From: Silene conica
Taxonomy: Eukaryota > Streptophyta > Magnoliopsida > Caryophyllales > Caryophyllaceae
Direction of reading: 5' to 3'
NCBI GenBank assembly: GCA_029255685.2
Contig: CM055312.2
Span: forward strand, 68,276,792 to 68,340,791
DNA: 64,000 bases
The first letter of the stretch is position 1. Each line of letters starts with the position of its first letter. The translations under genes and the position numbers were made by a program. Positions 55,268 to 64,000 of this stretch are shown here, piece by piece. Below the pieces are notes generated by a model, which was given only the letters and a program-made list of their open reading frames with translations, did not search any database and had not been told where the DNA came from.

Positions 55268-57307
55268 TGTAACACCCCCATTTATTTAAGGGCCTGTACT
55301 AGGACTCCTCAGATAAATAAAGGTGTTACCATCCCGATTTCCCGAGGCAGTAGATACAAAGGAAGATAAACAGTACTTTAAATAGAAATTAACTCAAGTC
55401 GTGTTCTTACATCCGTATCAAAAGGTCTTAACAACATAATTAAAATACAACTCGTACTAAACTGACTAAGGTGATCTAGACATCTAATCTGGTCCGGATC
55501 CAAGCTCTTCCTCCCCTAGCTCCCCCTTAGTCTCAGCCACCTGTCAATCTGCTCCCCAATAATTGGTTCATCACAGGTGATCACGAATACACAGGGTCAA
55601 CCACGAGGTTGAGTAGAGAAAACTGTAAATAAACCACATTACTATAAATAGAAAGTTGAACTTCTCCACTCCGAATCACAGACCCTTTTTCTCCGCACCA
55701 AACACAGACCCTTTATCTCCGCACCAAACACAGACCCTTTATCTCCGCACCAAACACAGACCCTTTATCTCCGCACCAAACACAGACCCTTTATCTCCGC
55801 ACCATATCATATCACAGAATTATATATCACAATATATCAATTATATAACATTATAGATGAACATGATTAATATCAACCAATAAACAGATTACACATCTCA
55901 TATACGTAGTATTCCCCTACCTCGTAACTGCAGAAGAAAATGGCAAAATGCACAACTGTTCTCAAAAGTGCTCCACACGAAAACTTCCACCTAAAAGTAT
56001 ATTATTTAATTAATAAACTCCCTAATTCTCGTAATACATGTACACATTCTATTTATAGAAACTTCCTATATTTAGAAAGTTTCCCAACAACCGAGTTACC
56101 CGAAATAGTAACTTTCCAAATATAGTAGCTCCTAAAAATAGCAACTCCTAAAATAAATAAACACTTGGGTTTTGAAATTCAAATCTAAATCTTTACCATA
56201 AATACTAATTACATTTGCCATAAATAAAATATTACCTCATAAAAATAATCATTCTAAAACCAACAATAGAAATAAATAATAAAAATAATAATAATAATAA
56301 TAATAGTAATAATAATAATAAAACAACCAAAACAACACAAAACAGCCGAGACACCACAACACCCTCACGCGATTCGAAACTCCCCACCACCACCGTGTTC
56401 CTCCCTTCGACCACCCATGACCGCTGCCTACCTGCAACCACTACAACCCACTACCACCAGAACACCACCAAACCCTTGGTCACCTGCCGGCGAGACAACA
56501 CTACTCTCACCAGGCTGACCCCTTCACTCAAACACCGTACATCTCGCTTGACACAGCCCCATACCCGCCTGACAAAACGCCCCTCCGACGACACTACCAC
56601 CACGCCCAGACCTCACAACCACGACCAACATTACCCCTGACATCTGTTCCATCGACGACAGTGGTACCACCGTGTCGACCTCCCCCGAGTCAACGGTGGT
56701 ACCACCCATAATATACTCCCCTGACCAAGTAAATCATAAAACCCGTGTAACCAGAGGCCACGAACCACCCCTTTACCGTTGACCCAGACCCCTAGACACG
56801 CCACAACTTCTACCCCATTACGCCCCCGACCACCACTAGTATAGTGGTGTTAGCCACGACCCATATCAGAAACCAAACACCATAAACTGACTCAACGAAA
56901 ACCCAAGACTCAAACAGGAAAAAGATAAGTTCTGTGACATACCCGACTCTAAGGTCAAAACGACGTGCTCCAGGCCGGCTGAATTACGGTGGTCAAAGTG
57001 TCTCCTCCTCCTCTGCTGTGGTGGCTGCGTGATTTTGGTAGTGGTGGTGTGTTTGTGTTAGGGTAAGCATAAGCAAATGTTGCTTAAAAGTGACGGCAGG
57101 GGTGTTTCTAGTCTCTAGGGTTTTTACGGTAAGGTGGGCTGTTTTGTGTTTGCACACAAAACGAGGCCCATCGACAAGCTTATCAAGAGGTCACAAGATC
57201 GATCCCCACCTAAGACATAACTAATAAAACGTTGTTAAACCATCGACATAACATTTATAATAAAGTATAAACTCGAATCAAATAACTAAAGTTTTCGGGG
57301 TATTACA
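55268..57307 (-). repeat. 5' LTR of the Tekay-type element (2040 bp)
   Basis: Same ends as the 3' LTR. It has five copies of the 26-bp unit (about 55680-55806) instead of four, a slightly shorter (TAA)n run and a short deletion near 57223. The TATA box at 56049-56059 makes this the transcribing LTR. Confidence 0.95.
56049..56059 (-). promoter_or_regulatory. TATA box of the Tekay-type 5' LTR
   Basis: The minus strand reads TCTATAAATAG. With the start 25-35 bases downstream, U3 would be about 1.27 kb and R-U5 about 0.75 kb. The same motif is in the 3' LTR near 48679. Confidence 0.65.
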
Positions 57308-57521
57308 CTGATAAACGAACCTTAGAACAGATACCTTGGCTCCCTGTGGAGATCGACCTTACTTACTGCTGACTTCTGTAGTACTTAGCTATTTATAATT
57401 GGTATCAAACGACGGTGTCATGAACTCCAAAATTTAAAAATACAATTCATTTGTAATAATAATTGATAAAAACAAATATCTAAAAATAAATCCGTGCAAT
57501 TTTGCACGGGAATAAAACTAG

Positions 57522-57829
57522 TTTTTTTTTAAAACATTTAACGTTTAATGTTTCCACTTTGTTAATTTTATTAAGAGAGATATTCTTCATTTTATAACAT
57601 AATCAATTCATTGTCATCGCCAAAGTTGTTTAGATCCGATGATATTAACGGTGAAATATTATTAATTTTCTTAATAAATGTTTTGATGATTTTATAGAAA
57701 TAATAATAATGTATTGCTATTAAGATGATCTTTTTTTCGATGTCGACGTTGTTATATTTTAAATTTGACTAATTCTTGAAGCTTGTTGTTCTATTTTCTC
57801 GTAAATCGTACATCTACATTTTTTGCAAA
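57522..57829. other. Intergenic AT-rich DNA
   Basis: Nothing recognisable between the Helitron 3' end and the copia target site. Confidence 0.5.
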
Positions 57830-57834
57830 TAGAG

Positions 57835-58247
57835 TGTTGAGGTTTTTGGTACAAATAATATAAGGATACAAACACACAATATTTTGTTATGGAATTAACC
57901 ACAACCCAACTTGTATTATTATTCAAACAATAACAATAATACAATCAATCCTCCAACACTTAGCTACTAGCTAAGATTTCCAACTATGCTTAACTCGGGA
58001 TATTAAGCACTACACTCTTACTTTCCAACTTGACTTATGACCCATATTTATATAAGCTTCTAAGTCGTAACTTACCTAGTAACATTAAGAGTCTTTAACA
58101 CTTTCTAACATAACTCCTAATATTTACACTTAGTAACATAAACATCTAATATGTAAATATTAGTAACTTGACCAAACATAAATATATACATATAAAGACT
58201 CTATATGTTACTAACTCATTACTAATGTTGGGGTTACTTTCCCAAAA
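57835..58247 (-). repeat. 3' LTR of the gag-only copia element
   Basis: Same 413-bp length as the 5' LTR and differing at only a few bases. The outer-element end has CCCAAAA where the other LTR has CCCAACA. A purine tract (AAGGGGAGA on the minus strand, about 58249-58260) adjoins. Confidence 0.9.
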
Positions 58248-58577
58248 AATCTCCCCTTAAGCCCAACATTACTTTGGACTTGTCAATCATCGAGCGGAGC
58301 GACCCTACCTTCACTTGGAAGCACCTTCCCTTCACTTGAGAGTACCTCCCCTTGAACTAACCCATCTTCATCACATCTTCCATCAAATGTGAATACGTTA
58401 GTTTTACTTTTTCTACCTTTGAGAATCACCTTACCATTTTTTGTGACCTCCAAAATACCATTCTTAACATAAATGGTACAACCCTTAGAATCTAATCTAC
58501 CTAATGAGATTAAATTTCTACTATGTTTGGTATGTATCTAACATCACCAAACCTTCTAACTTGACCATCGTTAAGTT

Positions 58578-59552
58578 TTACCTTAACCTCACCAACCCCT
58601 TCAATTTTTGCCTTATCACCATTTGGCAAACTAACCATCTTTCCTTGACATTCTTCATAAGAAGAAAAAACCACTCTCTTCTTCCACATATGTGATAGGA
58701 AGTTCCCGAATCTAACACCCAACTCTCCTTAGGTTCCTTATCCCCATGAACCATTAAGAGTTCGCCATCATCATCAGCTTCTGCCATAGCTGCAACCCCA
58801 CCTCCACGAGTTCTTTTCAACTCTTTCAAATCTTCTTTTGCCTTAGGACACATAATTTGTATATGACCTAACTCACCGCAATAGAAACAATTGATATTAG
58901 GATTGTGCTTTTTCCAACCGCCTTTTTTCTTGCCACGATATTCACCCACAAAAGCTCCTCCATCACTTGAAGAGCTACCGCCTCCTTGCTTCATCAATTT
59001 TTCGGACTCAAGCAAAACCACAACGGTCTCATCTAAGGCCAATGTTGTCTTCCCCACAAGTAAACTAGTGATAACCGTGTTATACTTTTTGGGAAGAGAC
59101 GCCAACAACATTATTGCCTTGTCTTCTTCTTTGAATGTCTCATCCAAACTCGCCAATTGGGTGATCAAGCCATTGAACTTGTTTAAATGATCCCTCAAAT
59201 CTCCATCATCTACCATCTCGAGCTCGAAAAGATCCTTCTTCAAGAATAGTTTATTAGCCAAGGATTTCGCATTATAAATGCTACATAACTTGGTTCACAA
59301 CTCTTTTGGATTTGTCTCCTCTAACACACTATACTTGATTGCGGGTGCAAGGGCTAACCGGATAGTACTAACCGCGCGCAATTTCATGTCCTCCCATTTG
59401 AGAACTTGAACATCTTCAGGCTTCTTGTCTTTAAGAGTCGCATACAACCCGTGTTGTATGAGAACATCTTTTATCATGCTTTGCCACAACGAGAAATTGT
59501 TCTTACCATTGAACAACTCCATCTCAAACTTTGTACCAAAACTTTTCTCCAT
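58578..59552 (-). pseudogene. Copia gag and protease-site region with one stop and a frameshift
   Basis: Gag starts MEKSFGTKFEMELFNGKNNF at 59552 and runs to a TGA at 59295-59297; the next codons continue the same gag frame, so this is a single nonsense change. Segment 58578-59261 holds the gag core (LRDHLNKFNGLITQLASL), a complete CCHC knuckle CFYCGELGHIQIMC (125-138) and the protease motif WVLDSGTSYHICGRREWF (DSG 184-186). Just after it the frame is lost near 58665, and the natural continuation (SYEECQGKMVSLPNGDKAKI) is in the frame at 58510-58722. Related pol-like sequence goes on to about 58280 and then ends at the purine tract. Confidence 0.85.
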
Positions 59553-59561
59553 CGAGCCGTA

Positions 59562-59573
59562 GCTCTGATACCA
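59562..59573 (-). other. Primer binding site of the gag-only copia element
   Basis: Minus-strand TGGTATCAGAGC, three bases inside the LTR; the gag start follows only about ten bases later. Confidence 0.9.
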
Positions 59574-59576
59574 ATT

Positions 59577-59989
59577 TGTTGGGGTTTTTGGTACAAATAA
59601 TATAAGGATACAAACACACAATATTTTGTTATGGAATTAACCACAACCCAACTTGTATTATTATTCAAACAATAACAATAATACAATCAATCCTCCAACA
59701 CTTAGCTACTAGCTAAGATTTCCAACTATGCTTAACTCGGGATATTAAGCACTACACTCTTACTTTCCAACTTGACTTATGACCCATATTTATATAAGCT
59801 TCTAAGTCGTAACTTACCTAGTAACATTAAGAGTCTTTAACAGTTTCTAACATAACTCCTAATATTTACACTTAGTAACATAAACATCTAATATGTAAAT
59901 ATTAGTTACTTGACCAAACATAAATATATACATATAAAGACTCTATATGTTACTAACTCATTACTAATGTTGGGGTTACTTTCCCAACA
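59577..59989 (-). repeat. 5' LTR of the gag-only copia element
   Basis: TGTTGGGGTTTTTGG ... CTTTCCCAACA with TGTTGGG/CCCAACA ends. A minus-strand TATA box (CTTATATAAATATGG) lies at about 59785-59799. Confidence 0.9.
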
Positions 59990-60740
59990 TAGAGTTACAC
60001 TATTAAAACAATGGAGTTACACTCGTAGAATAATAGAGTTACACGCCTAAAACAATGGAGTTACACACATAAAATAATTGAGTTTTATCATAAAACAATG
60101 GAGTTACACTCCTAAAACAATGGAGTTACACTCTTAAAACAGTGGAGTTACACTCCTAAAACATTGGAATTACACTTATAAAACAATGGAGTTACACTCA
60201 TAAAACAATAGAGTTACATTATTAAAACAATAGAGTTACACTCGTAGAAAAATAGAGTTACACTCATAAAACAATGAATTTTTCCTCATAAAACAATGGA
60301 GTTACACTTTTAAAACAATGGAGTTACACTATTAAAACAATGGAGTTACACTCATAAAATAATGGAGTTACACTATTAAAATAATGGAGTTAGACACTCC
60401 TAAAACAATGGAGTTACGTACATTATTAAAACAATGGAGTTACACTCATAAAACAATAGAGTTACACTCATAAAACAATGAAGTTGCGCTATTAAAACAA
60501 TGAAGTTTCACTAATAAAACAATGGAGTTACACTCCTACAACAATGGAGTTTTACTAATAAAATAATGGAGTTACACAATTAAAACAATGAAGTTATACT
60601 ATTAAAATAATGGAGTTGCACTCCTAAAAAAGGGAGTTACACTATTAAAAAAATGGAGTTACACTCATAAAACAATGGAATTACACTATTAAAATAATAG
60701 AGTTACACTCGTAGAACAATAGAATTACACAATTAAATCA
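59990..60740. repeat. 22-bp minisatellite, about 32 copies
   Basis: The unit is close to AATGGAGTTACACTCCTAAAAC, with variants (CTATT, CTCAT, AATAGAG). Copies decay toward the right edge. The copia element inserted at or next to the first unit; no copies are seen on its left side. Confidence 0.9.
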
Positions 60741-62305
60741 TTAGAAGACCAAAGTTACACTCGTAAAATGTTCAAATTATATTAAAATAATGGACCTTAT
60801 AATCTCATGTTTGAGTTTTTGATGCAAAATAATATGCTATATGCAAAGCATAACATTTAGTCATTTACTAGCATGACTCCTCCGGAGTAATATTTACACT
60901 TACTAATATAGAGTTTGTTTTTTTTTCCTGTGATTTTTTATAGTTTAGCCTTCGGTGTCTCGATTTTCTATTATTGTATTCCTACTTTGTTGAAAATTTA
61001 TGGCGTATCTTTGACTCTATATATTCGTCTATATCATGACTTTTTTCTATTGTCTTTACTAACTTATTTGTTTCTTGTAGTATTTAATCAATTAAATTTG
61101 CTCTTTACCATTTCAATTACTCAATAAACTTCTTTTTATTTATTAGTTCACTGAATTATCCACTAATCCCATCAAATAATACCCGAATCTATGCAAAAAT
61201 TCATTAAATCTCCCTCATCATTCCATCAAATAGTACATGAATCAAATAGAGTCACTACTGTTGTATAATCATCTTATATGAAAAGCGTCACGAAGCATAT
61301 TGATGTTCACCGTTGGCCCATAAGTTCACTCCAAATTGGCCCATTAATATCAATATTCAGTAGGAATTTTAATCATAGAAGACATTCAGTGTGTACGTTA
61401 ATTAAGCCTATCACCTGAAGAAATAACAAAAAAGTCCAATTTATACAATTGGTTTTCAATGCTCAGCCCATCATAATCAACGTTAATAAAACCTAGTCCA
61501 TTAGGCCCATGTGATAATGGATCCGTTTCCGGTGCGGTTCGACCGCGGCCATTCATGTGTAATCGATGTTTATTTTTGACGGTCTTAATGTTTTGTCGTC
61601 TCAATAATTTTATGGTCTAAATAAAATACGGGTATACAAGATGAACTTATCATATACTGAGAGTGGTTAATTTGGAATATTTTTGAATTTAAAGTACACG
61701 TATTAAATATTCAGACCGAAAAATATTTGTATTGTTTAAAAGGACGTTTTTCTCACACTCAGATAAAGAGGATTAAAATTAAAATTAGATGTCGGTGATC
61801 CTCCTTTGGGTGAATGAAGGACATCCTCCTCCTAGAAGATATAGATATTTCTCACTCGGAATATACCGTACATTTACGTCACTATTGGTTCGAGTACGAC
61901 TAGTAGGCTGCTTGATCAAGTTGCTTGAGTAGTTGGGTTTGTAGACACAAGTTGACACTCTTGACAGAAGTACTTAGATTGGCTATAGGTTGAAGTAAGC
62001 GACGTCGAAGTCAGTATCACCCACCCATATATAATCACGGACACAATTTTACATATATGAAGTTGTATTAGAATAGTCGTTTTGTTTGTAATGGGTATAA
62101 CGTGAGATAAATAGACACTTTTACTTATAAAATTGTCTATGATCACAAGCTTGTGCACATATTAACCGTCCGTATTATTTATGACGGGTATAAACACATC
62201 ACAAGCTTGTAACGTAAAATAGAGGACATTTTCACCTAAAACTTTATTTCTCGCCACAAGTTTGTGTGCACATATTAAAATCAATGGAATGTTGTCACAG
62301 TGTAG
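60741..62305. other. Intergenic DNA
   Basis: No supported gene. 62100-62270 contains CACAAGCTTGTG and GACGGGTAT words like those in the 27065 MITE family, probably old MITE debris. Confidence 0.45.
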
Positions 62306-62574
62306 CAGGGGCGTCTCGAATAATTCGGAGGCCCTGTGCAAAATGAAAACGGAGACCCTCAAAATAAATAAAAACGGTTATGGTAAGGCTCGAACTCGGG
62401 TGCCCTAGGCAATTAAAACATGTATTCACCAAAGTGCTATCACATTTTTGTTAATACACATGAAAATTATTAGGTATAGATCACTAATTTTTCATAATTT
62501 ATATGAACACAACACCCAAAAATATGGAGGCTCAGTTCGCGCGCTCGCCCCACCCTTGGTCATAGCCGCCTCTG
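62306..62574. mobile_element. hAT-like non-autonomous remnant (269 bp)
   Basis: CAGGGGCGTCTCG at the left and the complement of TAGCCGCCTCTG at the right are inverted hAT-like ends. The flanking 8-mers (CAGTGTAG and ATGACCAC) do not match, so the copy is old or the ends are off. Confidence 0.5.
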
Positions 62575-64000
62575 ATGACCACTAGGGCAATGTCACTTGT
62601 GTGGTATGGCTGACTTGTCAAGCGTTACTCGGAGAAGTGGTCATCTAAGAGATTTAACGGTACAAATGCCACAAATTTGTAGTAATAAATCATAAAAGTA
62701 CGGACATGTGCTGCTGCAATACCTCATCAAATCATCAATTTATACAATTTATGGTACGAGATAATTTCCACCACAATATGTTAGGAATGGGATGACTTAA
62801 TGATGAAAGGTAAGTAAGTGTACGTAGCAATATTATCACAATATCTCTTCGCAGAGTCACCGAAGACCTAGGGACCGTCTCGTTTAAATAATTGGAATGG
62901 AATGGAATAGATTCTAATACAAGGAGATATGGTGTTAGAATTTGTGTACTTATTAATGCGTTTTTGGTTTAATCTCGTAATGGATTTTAAATGTCATTCT
63001 TATTGTTTGATTTACATTTGGAATGGATTTCATATTATTTCATCTTCTTCATTATAGAGAACTGCAATTATATTATTTTGAATTAAAGTTAACAACAACA
63101 AAGCCAAAATTCAAATTAATCCATAAAAATCAAATGATTCTTGTTCATATAATACGGCTGTAGCAAAATTATTCTAAGACCGAAAAAAATCCACATAAAA
63201 TGTATTACGAAAAAAATACACATAAAATGTTTTATGAAAAAGAAGCAACTTTTTTTATGAAAAAAATCCACATAAAATGTTTTTGCAAAGTTTACCTTGG
63301 ATTGCGGCGAATGTCGTTAATAAAATTATGCTCGATCAGTCGGATAATGGCAATTTTGTATTTGGACTTGATTCTAATCCTCCAAATTTTATGACTCTCA
63401 ATATATTTTCTTTTACTTTCTAAAAGTATAATAGATGAATCAGAAACATGGTTAAGTGATTGTTTATTTGCAATTTTTTTCGAAGTGGCAACATGTTTTG
63501 TAGTACTTGTGAGTGTGTCCCTTCATGCGTTAATTGTGTGGTTTAACATGTCAAGTGTATAATAGTATGATTGGAAATATGGAGATTGTTACGAGATTTG
63601 CGTGAAGTATGAAATATTTATGATCGGAATGGGGGAACACGGTAATGATTTAACAATGTGGGAAGCATGTTTAATTATAACGTTGGTTTATGGAATATAA
63701 TGCTAAATGCTAGGAAGAGGTATTGTATCACAAGATCATATGTATGGGTGTTTCAAATATTTTTCTTTTCATAATGGGTGATGCTGTTATTAAGATTTGA
63801 ATTGGGGTATTTATACCATGTAACATATATATTGACATGAATGAGTTATGTGATTCTATGCATTTAGTACGGCGTGTCTAGAGATATGGATACTCTCGAA
63901 GGATAGCATGAATTTGTACCTTACATATGACATGAGTAACGGATAATGAATTGTTAGCAATTATGTTATGGCTTATGAGAGAATATACTAATAAGTTAGT
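62575..64000. other. Intergenic DNA to the window end
   Basis: No supported gene. 63185-63290 has three imperfect repeats of ATCCACATAAAATGT with A-rich spacers. The last 500 bases are unique-looking and could be an old LTR, but no ends are visible. Confidence 0.4.

Larger units (their letters stand above)
47922..57307 (-). mobile_element. Tekay/Del-type Ty3/gypsy chromovirus, nearly complete (9386 bp)
   Basis: Perfect 5-bp target duplication CTGAT at 47917-47921 and 57308-57312. The two LTRs (47922-49955 and 55268-57307) are near-identical. PBS, leader, gag-pol, chromodomain and polypurine tract are all present, on the minus strand. Coding is interrupted only near the integrase C-terminus by one stop and a one-base deletion. 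The high LTR identity points to a recent insertion, although microsatellite and minisatellite lengths differ between the LTRs. Confidence 0.96.
46434..57420 (+). mobile_element. Probable solo LTR of another retrotransposon, split by the Tekay element
   Basis: 46434-47921 plus 57313-57420 read as one LTR-like unit: TG-start, CTTGTTGTTTTGCAGGAAAG, a promoter/leader-like part, then the LTR-end phrase CTCCCTGTGGAGATCGACC and GACGGTGTCA. ATGAA occurs at 46429-46433 and 57420-57424, so a 4-5 bp target duplication is likely, although the exact ends overlap by one base. No internal coding or second LTR adjoins it. Lineage not certain. 46992-47152 carries a palindrome array. Confidence 0.55.
45500..57521 (+). 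mobile_element. Helitron, plus orientation, interrupted by a solo LTR and a Tekay element
   Basis: The 5' end TCTTTTCTTTATTAAAAC at 45500, preceded by A, matches the 5' ends at 12147 and 13398. The 3' end at 57521 is the hairpin CCGTGCAATTTTGCACGG, then GAATAAAA and CTAG, followed by T. Removing the 46434-57420 insertion leaves about 1.03 kb, similar to other copies here. Non-autonomous. Confidence 0.62.
57835..59989 (-). mobile_element. Non-autonomous Ty1/copia element with gag only (TR-GAG-like)
   Basis: 413-bp LTRs at 57835-58247 and 59577-59989, 5-bp target duplication TAGAG at 57830-57834 and 59990-59994, PBS for initiator-Met tRNA and a purine tract next to the 3' LTR. The inside is only 1.33 kb and encodes gag, the protease site and a short stretch beyond; RT, RNase H and integrase are absent. 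It would need proteins from another copia element. Terminal-repeat elements with gag only are a described class in plants. Confidence 0.9.

Noticed and set aside
46434..57420. Full-length second retrotransposon around the Tekay element
   Set aside because: Only one LTR-like unit is present; no gag/pol or second LTR of that family was found, so solo LTR is the better reading.
59990..60740. Short direct repeats resembling a CRISPR array
   Set aside because: Contiguous 22-bp minisatellite without spacers.
61398..61604. 68-residue minus-strand frame with varied composition
   Set aside because: No recognisable motif, splice context or promoter; too short to support.

Overview
This window is plant nuclear DNA, almost certainly from a dicot. 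The evidence is a split neprosin-domain (DUF239) gene with GT-AG introns, chromovirus (Tekay/Del-type) and Tat-type Ty3/gypsy elements, Ty1/copia elements primed by initiator-Met tRNA, Helitrons, Stowaway and Tourist MITEs, and TTTAGGG-like repeats. The exact species cannot be read from the sequence; Caryophyllales is a guess from general familiarity with such repeats. Over 90% of what can be named is transposable element. I see no bacterial-type operon, CRISPR array, rRNA or convincing tRNA.

Layout. 1-7533: a minus-strand Tekay-type gypsy element, cut by the window edge, with decayed gag-pol and an intact 5' LTR. 7534-8883: copia leader/gag remnants in a tandem arrangement. 8884-13763: AT-rich DNA with a MITE and two stacked Helitrons. 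13764-21370: a minus-strand Tat-type gypsy element with long gag and pol, truncated inside integrase and without a 3' LTR. 22679-26500: a 1.25-kb unit present three times in tandem, each copy with its own (TA)n tract. 27065-28052: three MITEs.

28314-39010 (+): the only host gene I can support, a seven-exon neprosin-like gene. Its third intron is about 6.1 kb and carries hAT, Helitron, MITE and Stowaway insertions. Its fourth intron carries a long-TIR MULE-like element. The protein lacks one Glu of the neprosin catalytic pair and the usual cysteine-bearing middle segment, so it is probably a pseudoenzyme or pseudogene.

39208-44167: four inverted-repeat elements, each embedded in (TA)n tracts; one of them holds about 21 copies of a 97-bp tandem repeat. 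44194-57521: a nest in which a Helitron contains a probable solo LTR, which in turn contains a nearly intact 9.4-kb Tekay element with a perfect 5-bp target duplication. 57835-59989: a short non-autonomous copia element with two LTRs, PBS and PPT but only gag and protease-region coding. 59990-60740: a 22-bp minisatellite. 60741-64000: intergenic DNA with an hAT-like remnant.

The elements interact mainly by nesting. Their target duplications give an order of insertion, and the two gypsy families supply nearly all long open reading frames. I did not find a clearly new enzymatic system. The most unusual structures are the TA-embedded element cluster with its internal satellite, the phased CTCGATCGAG array, the gag-only copia element and the degenerate neprosin-like gene.
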